Source: Armatimonadota bacterium
GTDB lineage: Bacteria; Armatimonadota; Hebobacteria; Hebobacterales; WVXJ01
Direction of reading: 5' to 3'
Assembly (NCBI GenBank): GCA_011773575.1
Contig: WVXJ01000004.1
Span: forward strand, 1 to 5,813
DNA length: 5,813 nucleotides
In this document: piece after piece, positions 1-5,036 of the stretch
How positions within the stretch are numbered: position 1 is the first letter of the stretch
Layout of the letters: each line of letters opens with the position of its first letter
The notes under the pieces: generated by a model
Database searches by the model: none
What the model saw: only the letters and a program-made list of their open reading frames with translations
What the model was told of the DNA's origin: nothing
Program-made: the position numbers and the translations under genes

Positions 1-11
1 CTTTTCTTCAT
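1..11 (-). CDS. Start of next gene (5' end only), probably a 2-oxoacid:ferredoxin oxidoreductase subunit
   Basis: Only the first codons are visible on the minus strand: ATG AAG AAA AG, that is Met-Lys-Lys. An AGGTGA Shine-Dalgarno sequence (20-15) sits three bases before the ATG and contains the TGA stop of the upstream ferredoxin gene, so the two genes look translationally coupled. In 2-oxoacid:ferredoxin oxidoreductase operons the delta (ferredoxin) subunit gene is often followed by the alpha subunit gene, whose product often begins with Met-Lys-Lys/Arg. The product name is therefore inferred from context, because almost none of the protein can be seen. Confidence 0.5.
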
Positions 12-14
12 CTC

Positions 15-257
15 TCACCTCTTGCGAAAGACTCTGATACAGACATCAGGACACATCAGCGCACAATTCCCGCAGCCATTGCATTTCTCTTCATCCAACA
101 TGCGCACAGGATGAAACCCTCTTGCATTGATACTCTCGGAGAGGGCCAGGTTCTCCTGTGGGCAGAAATGAATGCAAAGTTCACATGCCTTGCATTTCTC
201 CACATCAATGATGATATGACCTTTGCCTGCTGATTTAGGGGTTTGCGCTGTTGCCAT
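15..257 (-). CDS. korD: 2[4Fe-4S] ferredoxin, delta-type subunit of 2-oxoacid:ferredoxin oxidoreductase (KorD-like)
   Basis: This 80-residue protein carries two CxxCxxCxxxCP motifs (CKACELCIHFCP and CNGCGNCALMCP, cysteines 22/25/28/32 and 59/62/65/69). Each should hold one [4Fe-4S] cluster in the bacterial ferredoxin fold. The linker with GFHPVR and the ending CALMCPDVCIRVFRK match what I know of delta subunits of 2-oxoglutarate or branched-chain 2-oxoacid:ferredoxin oxidoreductases. These subunits pass electrons from the thiamine-diphosphate subunits to free ferredoxin in the cytoplasm. An extra cysteine, C73, replaces the usual Ala or Thr after CPD. I chose ATG at 257 because GGTGGA lies just before it; a GTG at 266 would add three residues but has no clear ribosome binding site. 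The stop overlaps the ribosome binding site of the next gene, which supports an operon. Whether the substrate is 2-oxoglutarate (Kor) or another 2-oxoacid (Vor) cannot be told from this subunit alone. Confidence 0.85.
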   Translation of the reverse strand: MATAQTPKSAGKGHIIIDVEKCKACELCIHFCPQENLALSESINARGFHPVRMLDEEKCNGCGNCALMCPDVCIRVFRKR

Positions 258-586
258 TGGTTCCACCGTTGATTGTTGAAATATCGAATTCGCTCGTCAG
301 ACTTGAGGATGAGCCAGCCCCATCATAAGCCTATGCAGGCGGAATCGCAAGGCGGCAAGGTAGAAATGCGGGACGATTGCAGGGGAACGACCATTGCCTG
401 ACGATTGGAGTCATTCTCGATGTGTTGCTGCGGTGGGTGAATGATGCGCTGCTTGCGGGAGTGCCTGAAACCTCGATAGATAAGCCAGGCATTCGGAACA
501 TGCTCAGTTAAGAAGGATGAAAGCGCTAATATCCTGTGCCGTATGCTCGTGTTCCGGCCCCGGGGGATCATGACATGCATAGCAGG
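258..586. other. Intergenic region between the coiled-coil gene and the ferredoxin operon
   Basis: This is 329 bp of apparently non-coding DNA. It holds the promoter at 322-350 and the ferredoxin leader. An open frame on the minus strand (580-323, 85 codons) has no recognisable motif or hydrophobic pattern, and it would overlap the promoter; I regard it as chance. I see no strong hairpin followed by a T-run after the coiled-coil gene's stop at 587, and none of the repeat families found elsewhere in the window. Confidence 0.6.
322..350 (-). promoter_or_regulatory. Sigma70-type promoter for the ferredoxin/oxidoreductase operon
   Basis: On the minus strand, TTGCGA (350-345, 4 of 6 matches to TTGACA) and TATGAT (327-322, 5 of 6 to TATAAT) are separated by exactly 17 bp. 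Transcription would start near 315 and leave a leader of about 58 bases before the ATG at 257. The position, orientation and spacing all suit the ferredoxin gene. This is a match by eye and has no experimental support. Confidence 0.55.
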
Positions 587-1954
587 CTACTTCTTGCCCT
601 GCCAGACAACGTGAACTATCTGTGCAAGTTTTTCCAACTGCTCCATGTTAAATCCTTTCAGCACGCTTAAATCAGGCTCAGCGCGATGATCGGCCGGAGG
701 CCTAAACACATTGTCAACTGAATCTACGAGGAACTGAGCATACTTGTCCTTCGATGCCCGTTGACTAGTGTCGAGCGCGTCCTCTACAAGACCTTTGTAG
801 GGAACCAAGGAAAGGCTGATGTTGGATTTGAACGCGTACTCTTCCTCAAGACGACGCTCGCGGTTGTACTGCGCTATGCAGAACCATATTAGCCCAGCTA
901 TCGGCAGAGCGAGTCCGAGCTTGAAGTAGAAAAGCGGCGCGAGCTCCTTGCACGTAAAGGATAGAAAGGCAACCAACGCGATAGTCCCAATGCCTAGCAA
1001 CATCGCAGCACCTGCCCACAACCACTTACCTTTGCTGATTTGGTCCTTTCGAGTGTTGAATGAGTCGAAGAGAGAGGCACCAGTGGCTTTCTCCAGTGCA
1101 TCCTCGATGCGCTTTTCGTCGCTCTCGAGTCGCTCTATCAACGATTCTATCCGATCGTTGTTATTCTTGATACTTTCCTCAGCGCTCTCGCGAGTCTCGG
1201 TTATCATTATCTGAGCCTGCTTTTCGGTTTTAGCGATACGCTCGCGGAAATCTTGTGCATCACTGTAAAGCGCTTTGAGATCCTCCTCGAACGTGCTGAT
1301 CTGTTGTCTGCTGGACTTGGCCTGTCCTAGGAGTGCGTCTATCTGCGTACTCCGTTCAGTTGCCTGAGTCTGAGCATCCCCGGTCTCCTGCGCTGATTGG
1401 CCCGCTTGCTGACGGGCGTTCTTGACTTCCTGGTACGCTTCAGCCGCTCCATTGGCAGCGTCGTGAGACTTCTTCACTAACGTCTGGATATCCCCAGCTT
1501 GCCTGATCATCTTCTGCAGCTCTGAATTCTGCTGCTGAGCGGCTGCTGTGAGTCGAGTCAGCTCCTCCATCTTCTCTTTAAACCTCAGTATCCGGGTCGT
1601 CCTCTCCGCGACGCGATTCCGCCAGACCCAAGCGTGGAGCTGGTCCACATGAGCGACAAACGTGGCGATGGCGGTACTTTGATTGGGAATTCCGGAAAGG
1701 CCAGCGGCTATGCTTTGTAGAATAGGAAGCACCTCTCGCTGGACTTTTACCGGCAGACCCGCAAAGAATGCACTGTCTACGGCACCCTGTATGACGTCCC
1801 GCATCATGCGTAGGACTTCCATCGCTTTATCGAAGTCAAGCGGTTCAGTCTGCTTGTTGAGCCCGTGCTCATCCACTTTCCGAATGACCGCATTAAGCTG
1901 CTCGTCACTCATCTTCGTGAGCTCATTCGAGATTTGATCAATTAGATCGCCCAT
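587..1954 (-). CDS. Coiled-coil protein with a two-helix membrane hairpin, function unknown
   Basis: I do not recognise a named family for this 455-residue protein. In order it shows: a helical N-terminal domain (about 1-120, ending in HVDQLHAWVWRNRVAERTTR); a long Glu/Gln/Lys/Ala-rich region (about 121-290) with strong coiled-coil character; a short GASLFDSFNTRK linker (292-303); two membrane helices (about 311-333 and 340-361) joined by a very short loop; and a charged tail (362-455) containing RERRLEEEYAFKSNISLSL. There is no signal peptide. The likely topology therefore has the coiled coil and tail in the cytoplasm and only a tight turn outside. The start is well supported by AGGAGG (1965-1960) six bases before the ATG. 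Gaps of 873 bp upstream and about 330 bp downstream suggest it is transcribed alone. Coiled coil plus terminal membrane hairpin occurs in structural, sensory and defence-related proteins, but nothing here decides among them. Confidence 0.85.
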   Translation of the reverse strand: MGDLIDQISNELTKMSDEQLNAVIRKVDEHGLNKQTEPLDFDKAMEVLRMMRDVIQGAVDSAFFAGLPVKVQREVLPILQSIAAGLSGIPNQSTAIATFVAHVDQLHAWVWRNRVAERTTRILRFKEKMEELTRLTAAAQQQNSELQKMIRQAGDIQTLVKKSHDAANGAAEAYQEVKNARQQAGQSAQETGDAQTQATERSTQIDALLGQAKSSRQQISTFEEDLKALYSDAQDFRERIAKTEKQAQIMITETRESAEESIKNNNDRIESLIERLESDEKRIEDALEKATGASLFDSFNTRKDQISKGKWLWAGAAMLLGIGTIALVAFLSFTCKELAPLFYFKLGLALPIAGLIWFCIAQYNRERRLEEEYAFKSNISLSLVPYKGLVEDALDTSQRASKDKYAQFLVDSVDNVFRPPADHRAEPDLSVLKGFNMEQLEKLAQIVHVVWQGKK

Positions 1955-1959
1955 ATCGG

Positions 1960-1965
1960 CCTCCT
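1960..1965 (-). promoter_or_regulatory. Strong ribosome binding site AGGAGG
   Basis: A perfect AGGAGG lies six bases before the ATG at 1954 and fixes the start of the coiled-coil membrane protein. It is the best Shine-Dalgarno match in the window and supports a bacterial translation system. Confidence 0.8.
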
Positions 1966-2235
1966 ATAGACCCTTACTGAGTTTCCCATGTCACATTAGC
2001 GCCCCGCCATGCATTCTGTTTCTCTCCGCCTCAAGTGGGAAGCGCTGAGAGCGGTATTTTCCACACTTCTGCAGATGCGATTTCCTTTGGATACGCGGAA
2101 GCTCTGGCCCCAAGAATCCTACGTTATGGGGAGGGCCGGGCGAAAAGACAAGATACTGTGGAACCGCATGAATCAGATGCCCCCCAAGTGCTATCGGCCA
2201 AAGTGGTTAAAGACAAAGCAGTTCACGTTTATTGT

Positions 2236-2272
2236 ACCAGAGCGACGGTTGCCCGCCAAGTAACGGCGGGCA
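2236..2272. repeat. Structured repeat family 1, copy A
   Basis: The block accagagcgacggttgcc (2236-2253) runs into a hairpin. TGCCCGCC (2250-2257) pairs with GGCGGGCA (2265-2272) around a 7-base loop, giving eight perfect pairs. Positions 2236-2259 match copy B at 2363-2386 with one mismatch in 24. It ends inside a 23-base word that is repeated exactly at 2606-2628. Confidence 0.75.
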
Positions 2273-2284
2273 GGCCTGTCAACT
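2262..2284. repeat. 23-bp exact direct repeat, copy 1
   Basis: Positions 2262-2284, with the core cgggcaggcctgtcaact, are identical to 2606-2628. This copy forms the 3' arm of the copy A hairpin. In the other copy the same word pairs with a different upstream arm. Confidence 0.8.
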
Positions 2285-2320
2285 GTCACAGACGGCGGGG
2301 GATTGGTTGGCCGGTGGCTC

Positions 2321-2342
2321 GGCGGGGGCCGACACCCCCGCC
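2321..2342. repeat. GC-rich hairpin GGCGGGGG/CCCCCGCC
   Basis: An 8-bp perfect stem (2321-2328 with 2335-2342) made only of G and C closes a six-base loop, ccgaca. It lies between copies A and B of repeat family 1. No T-run follows on either strand, so it is probably a repeat element rather than a terminator. Confidence 0.7.
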
Positions 2343-2350
2343 CTACGCCA

Positions 2351-2395
2351 GGAGATGACGGGACCAGAGCGACGGTTGCCTGCCAATAAGGGCAG
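2351..2395. repeat. Structured repeat family 1, copy B
   Basis: This copy shares 2363-2386 with copy A (one mismatch in 24) and 2351-2386 with copy C at 4112-4147 (29 of 36 identical, no gaps). Its hairpin is CTGCC (2380-2384) with GGCAG (2391-2395). That stem competes with the stronger 9-bp hairpin at 2390-2412, so the two folds may exclude each other. Confidence 0.7.
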
Positions 2396-2412
2396 AACAC
2401 AAGGTTCTGCCC
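2390..2412. repeat. 9-bp perfect hairpin GGGCAGAAC/GTTCTGCCC
   Basis: GGGCAGAAC (2390-2398) and GTTCTGCCC (2404-2412) are exact inverted copies around the loop acaag. No T-run follows on either strand. It overlaps the 3' arm of the copy B hairpin. Confidence 0.75.
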
Positions 2413-2424
2413 AACGGGAGGGAA

Positions 2425-2442
2425 CGCAGGCTGAAGCCTGCG
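2425..2442. repeat. Palindrome CGCAGGCT-GA-AGCCTGCG
   Basis: Two 8-base arms (2425-2432 and 2435-2442) are exact inverted copies; as RNA the loop would be TGAA closed by seven pairs. The word aagcctgcggctac (2434-2447) resembles intergenic repeat sequence I have met in other uncultured bacteria; that last point is memory, not a search result. Confidence 0.7.
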
Positions 2443-2460
2443 GCTACCGAGATAATCCTC

Positions 2461-2480
2461 ATCTGCGTGAATCTGTGGTT
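2461..2480. repeat. Low-complexity word of two similar decamers
   Basis: ATCTGCGTGA is followed directly by ATCTGTGGTT, which shares ATCTG and has a related second half. The complement (AACCACAGAT TCACGCAGAT) resembles a dispersed intergenic word I associate with several metagenomic genomes. There is only one copy in this window, so calling it a dispersed repeat is an inference. Confidence 0.4.
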
Positions 2481-2589
2481 GAATGGCTCGGCAGAGGTAA
2501 AGAAGACATTCCGAGGGCAAGCAGAAGCAGGTGAAAGACAACCGGGGGATGGCAGGATCAGCACAGAGATTGTCTGCCAGGCAGCCGCG

Positions 2590-2628
2590 GACAAGCCTGC
2601 CGGCAAACGGCGGGCAGGCCTGTCAACT
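2590..2628. repeat. Hairpin holding the second copy of the 23-bp exact repeat
   Basis: GACA (2590-2593) pairs with TGTC (2621-2624). Then, after one A/C mismatch, GCCTGCC (2595-2601) pairs with GGCAGGC (2613-2619), for 11 pairs in all. Positions 2606-2628 are identical to 2262-2284. The same repeated word is thus folded against two different partner arms at the two sites. Confidence 0.75.
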
Positions 2629-2647
2629 ACAGCGAGAGGCGGTTTCA

Positions 2648-2713
2648 GGCGCCGCTTACTATCTGTTTCAGGTACTACCTGGTACTGCTCGGCACTGCTT
2701 CTTGAGGTTCGGT
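2648..2713. repeat. Repeat family 2, copy 1 (downstream of the secreted-protein gene)
   Basis: It starts GGCGCC, continues ccgcttact (2652-2660), then shows three tandem 10-bp units: GGTACTACCT (2671), GGTACTGCTC (2681) and GGCACTGCTT (2691), and then tcttgag (2700-2706). Each of these words also occurs in order at 3898-3962, with 19 consecutive identical bases at 2681-2699 and 3928-3946. Confidence 0.7.
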
Positions 2714-2760
2714 CGGACTACTCTCTTCCGCGCCGCCCTGGAGGGCGGTTTCGCCTCAAG
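2701..2760. repeat. Nested inverted repeats CTTGAGG...CCTCAAG
   Basis: The outer arms CTTGAGG (2701-2707) and CCTCAAG (2754-2760) are exact inverted copies. Inside them, CCGCCC (2733-2738) and GGGCGG (2743-2748) form a second perfect hairpin with the loop tgga. No T-run follows. The element begins within the end of repeat family 2, copy 1. Confidence 0.6.
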
Positions 2761-2827
2761 CCTTCTTCCCAGACCAGGCCTCCCTGCAGACGGAACGCAG
2801 AGAAGCCGTCCGTTCTGGAAGAGTTTG

Positions 2828-3868
2828 TTAATGCATTTCGAGACAGATATCGAGAGTTACCCAAATCTCGTTCAGCGAGGTTTCGTGATTCATGCCGAAT
2901 CCGACAGTCATGTCGTCTATTTCACTTTGCGACCAACACCCGTCATAGGATACGTGGCAGTCGGAGGGGGTTGAACTGAGAGGGAGATGTTTTTGCTCGG
3001 TGGCGCCCTCCAGGTTTGTCCACACCCAGGCGCCTCCGAGATCTCCCTTGGCGCCGTTGACCCATATCTCTATGCCATGTGTGTGCCAACATGGGGAAGC
3101 GGTTCCAGCCTCCTCTATCTCCAGTTCACCGCCGCCGCCGCCATAGGCGTAGGTGCCATGGTCCTCATCGGAGAGTACCTGCCACACTTCCATCCCACTC
3201 GGGTAACGCGCGCAACTGCCGGTGCCGCCGTTGGGTCGAATCAATGACCGCGGGCCGAAAGTTATTTCGGCATAAAGGGCGTAGACCTTCACTTTACCGA
3301 CAGGCGGCGGTTGATTCTCAAGCCATACCTCCAAGCAGCGTATGTCTGCGGAGGGCCAAAATGTCCCGGGCTCTGGAGTGAATGTGACTGACCTCCAACC
3401 CTTTTTGTTCGGCCCGACATCGGGAAAAGACTTTGTCGGCAACCAAGGAATACCACCAGGGACGCGGTTGAACCGGATGCTACCCATTATCCCGCCGCCG
3501 GAAGTGGGCCTGTAGTAGTAAGCCCACAACTTAATCTCCGAAATGAAGTCGCTCGGAGGGGACCACGATTCCATAGGGTACCACCCCGGGTTGTCCATAA
3601 CGTAGGTGTCGACCCCGATTCCGCCCTGTCTGAGAGGCCTGAGCCACCTGTAACAGTAGACGTAGTTGCTGGTATCCGGGATACTCGGCTGAATGACGAA
3701 GCCGTCTACCAAAGCGTGACTGTGCCAGCCTGAGGGGTACCCCAGCCATTGACTCGAGAGGGTTGCAGCCGGCCACATATAATCAACATCCTCACAGTGG
3801 CTAACGGCGCTCAGGATGAACAACAGCGCCAATGCAACAACCACAACCAAGACACTCATTCTTTTCAT
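2828..3868 (-). CDS. Secreted protein with two related beta-rich modules, function unknown
   Basis: The 346-residue product starts with a clear signal peptide: MKRM, a hydrophobic stretch at about 5-20, and a likely cut after AVS at residue 23. I recognise no named domain. The mature part is rich in Trp, Tyr, Gly and Pro, with alternating beta-strand patterns. It seems to consist of two modules, about 28-204 and 205-343. Each has a YPSG motif near its start (44-47 and 222-225) followed by a V(V/L)x(D/S)-type strand, and each ends in a strand pair such as VKVYALYAEITF or NEIWVTLDICLE. Module 1 is longer by an insert around 78-160. A Gly run at 243-247 lies in module 2. Start: AAAGGAG (3882-3876) lies 7 bases before the ATG; Met4 would be too far from it. 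It probably acts outside the cell or at its surface as a binding or structural protein. The gene stands alone between two repeat-rich gaps. Confidence 0.75.
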   Translation of the reverse strand: MKRMSVLVVVVALALLFILSAVSHCEDVDYMWPAATLSSQWLGYPSGWHSHALVDGFVIQPSIPDTSNYVYCYRWLRPLRQGGIGVDTYVMDNPGWYPMESWSPPSDFISEIKLWAYYYRPTSGGGIMGSIRFNRVPGGIPWLPTKSFPDVGPNKKGWRSVTFTPEPGTFWPSADIRCLEVWLENQPPPVGKVKVYALYAEITFGPRSLIRPNGGTGSCARYPSGMEVWQVLSDEDHGTYAYGGGGGELEIEEAGTASPCWHTHGIEIWVNGAKGDLGGAWVWTNLEGATEQKHLPLSSTPSDCHVSYDGCWSQSEIDDMTVGFGMNHETSLNEIWVTLDICLEMH

Positions 3869-3897
3869 GATCTATCTCCTTTGAGGTTAGATTTAGC

Positions 3898-3962
3898 GGC
3901 GCCTGGCTCCGCTTACTGCCTCCTCTAGGTACTGCTCGGCACTGCTCTTCTTGAGATTTGGT
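3898..3962. repeat. Repeat family 2, copy 2 (upstream of the secreted-protein gene)
   Basis: GGCGCC (3898-3903), ccgcttact (3909-3917), two tandem 10-bp units GGTACTGCTC (3928) and GGCACTGCTC (3938), and tcttgag (3949-3955) occur in the same order as in copy 1 at 2648-2713. The differences are short insertions and deletions. It lies 30 to 94 bp before the start codon of the secreted-protein gene, that is, in its expected promoter or leader. Confidence 0.7.
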
Positions 3963-4111
3963 GGTCGTGCTTATTGTCTGTACTGCCTTAGACAGCAGTC
4001 TCGGCGCGAGTGTTCCCGCGGCAGGAGATTTTTCGTGAATGGAAAGACCGTGGGGAGAAGTCACGCCTCTTCGGCGGACTGTGGCGCGCAGAAGAAAATC
4101 AGAGGCAAGGA

Positions 4112-4159
4112 GGAGACGACGGGATTAGCGCGAGGGTTGCCTACCGACTGGAGTAGGTA
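4112..4159. repeat. Structured repeat family 1, copy C
   Basis: Positions 4112-4147 align without gaps to 2351-2386 (copy B), with 29 of 36 bases identical, including gacggga and ggttgcct-type words. TGCCTAC (4138-4144) pairs with GTAGGTA (4153-4159) with one G/T pair. Compared with copy A, two stem pairs have changed on both sides (C-G to T-A and G-C to A-T). It lies 15 bp past the stop of the NicO-like gene. Confidence 0.65.
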
Positions 4160-4174
4160 TTGCTAAATGAGTCT

Positions 4175-4888
4175 TCACAGCCCGAGGAACTGGATGGCGA
4201 GGCCGCAGAGACATATGGTTGCGCCGGCCAGGGCGTGGGTGAAGCGCTGGAGTTTGTTGAACTTGGCGAAACTCACTCCCGCTCTGGCCAGCATGACCGC
4301 GCCCAACATGGTGGAGATGGTGGTCATTCCAAATACACTCGTGACCAGCACAAGCCCAAGTAGGCTATTCTTCGCAGCCGGGTACATCAGGATGGGAATG
4401 AGGGGTTCACAGGGGCCGAAGACGAAGATTATGAAGAGCGCCCAGGGCGCGAGGTTCTGGGTGGTTTGGTGATCGTGGACATGGGCGTGCTCGGCGTGAT
4501 GGTCGTGGGGGTGGTAGTGTGCTTCCCCGCCGATGTGGATGTGGCTGTGTTCGTGAGATTCTTTCCGGTAGGCGCGGCGCAATCCCCACACAAGATACAC
4601 CAGCCCGAATGCGATGAGCAGCCAGGCGGCTATGTCGCCGCGGGTTGATTCCACGATCTCCAGTTTCTTGACTCCTATGCCCAGCAATACCCCTATCAGC
4701 CCCAGTATCACAGAACTGCCTATGTGCCCAAGGCCGCACAGGAATGTTATTACGGCTGTTTTCAGGGCCGACCATTTTCTCGCCCATGACAGCATGATGA
4801 AGGGCAGGTAATGGTCCGGGCCCAGCAAAGTGTGCAGGAAACCTATGGAAGCCGCGGTGATGACAAGGGCGCTTAGTTCTGCTGTCAC
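4175..4888 (-). CDS. NicO/UreH/SafE-like membrane transporter with a histidine-rich loop
   Basis: This inner-membrane protein of about 237 residues has six likely helices, three on each side of a cytoplasmic loop. Residue numbers here count from the upstream TTG. Helix 1 carries HTLLGPDH (24-31), the HxxxxxPDH-type motif of nickel/cobalt exporters and related urease-accessory and sulfite-exporter families. Helix 4 carries FGPCEPLIP (162-170), a pattern I know from the same group. The loop at 117-145 contains 13 histidines, the usual sign of transition-metal (Ni, Co or Zn) binding. I infer metal transport or homeostasis; sulfite export is the main alternative. GTG at 4888 is the likely start, because CCGGAG (4900-4895) lies six bases before it; a TTG at 4903 would add five residues. 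It follows the gate-domain gene on the same strand after 148 bp, so co-transcription is possible but not certain. Confidence 0.8.
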   Translation of the reverse strand: MTAELSALVITAASIGFLHTLLGPDHYLPFIMLSWARKWSALKTAVITFLCGLGHIGSSVILGLIGVLLGIGVKKLEIVESTRGDIAAWLLIAFGLVYLVWGLRRAYRKESHEHSHIHIGGEAHYHPHDHHAEHAHVHDHQTTQNLAPWALFIIFVFGPCEPLIPILMYPAAKNSLLGLVLVTSVFGMTTISTMLGAVMLARAGVSFAKFNKLQRFTHALAGATICLCGLAIQFLGL

Positions 4889-5036
4889 GATTAACTCCGG
4901 CAAAGGGATCCAAGACTAAGTGGATTATCAGGTGGCGCACTTACTAGAGTACGAGATTTGCGCTGCCAAATCAAGGAGACAATGGCAGGTTTTGTACGAC
5001 GATAAGGCTGCAGCTGGACTCTTCGAGCAACTTCCC
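4889..5036 (-). other. Gap between the gate-domain gene and the NicO-like gene, with a weak promoter candidate
   Basis: It is non-coding. On the minus strand, TTGGCA (4969-4964, 5 of 6 to consensus) is followed after 17 bp by TAGTAA (4946-4941, only 3 of 6). A TGATAAT sequence at 4928-4922 is a better -10 but has no -35 at the right distance. The NicO-like gene may therefore have its own promoter. No terminator was seen after the gate-domain stop. Confidence 0.3.

Larger units (their letters stand above)
1955..2827. other. 873-bp gene-free region filled with dispersed repeats
   Basis: Open frames exist here on both strands, but they overlap one another, cross the hairpin repeats and show no domain features, so I call none of them genes. 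About 1985-2230 is non-repetitive and I see nothing definite in it. From about 2231 to 2760 the DNA is a mosaic of GC-rich palindromes and repeated words, listed as separate entries. None of the hairpins is followed by a T-run on either strand, so they are not standard intrinsic terminators. The promoter of the coiled-coil gene should lie in 1970-2230, but I found only weak candidates there. Confidence 0.7.
3869..4174. other. Repeat-bearing gap between the secreted-protein gene and the NicO-like gene
   Basis: These 306 bp hold no credible gene. A minus-strand open frame at 4064-3801 runs into the signal peptide region of the secreted-protein gene in another frame and has no ribosome binding site. 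The gap carries repeat family 2, copy 2 (3898-3962) and repeat family 1, copy C (4112-4159). The middle part (3963-4111) shows TGTCT/AGACA arms near 3980 but no strong structure. The leader of the secreted-protein gene must lie here, yet no convincing -35/-10 pair was found. Confidence 0.6.

Noticed and set aside
323..580. 85-codon open frame on the minus strand in the gap before the ferredoxin gene
   Set aside because: No domain, no ribosome binding site, unlikely composition (many Arg, Ser, Ile, Pro and His in no pattern), and its end overlaps the operon's promoter.
1966..1995. Promoter GTGACA...TCTATA directly before the coiled-coil gene
   Set aside because: The -10 match is poor, and transcription would begin inside or after the AGGAGG ribosome binding site.
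2390..2412. Intrinsic terminator
   Set aside because: The hairpin is strong, but neither side has a T-run in the direction of transcription.
2236..2628. Possible CRISPR array
   Set aside because: The repeated words differ in length and spacing and form different hairpins; there are no regular spacers and no cas genes.
2009..2979. Several overlapping open frames on both strands across the repeat region, some over 100 codons
   Set aside because: They read through GC-rich hairpins and repeated words, overlap one another in several frames, and show no motif. GC-rich repeats often stay open by chance.
2648..3962. Insertion sequence or transposon carrying the secreted-protein gene
   Set aside because: The flanking copies are direct rather than inverted, and no transposase or target-site duplication is visible.
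3801..4064. Minus-strand open frame with a CxxCxCC-like end (ECLGCGCC)
   Set aside because: The cysteine-rich end is only the signal peptide coding sequence of the secreted-protein gene read in another frame; there is no ribosome binding site.
4140..4157. Terminator just after the NicO-like gene (CCTAC/GTAGG)
   Set aside because: The stem is short, the loop is 8 bases, and no T-run follows on the minus strand. It is better explained as part of repeat family 1, copy C.
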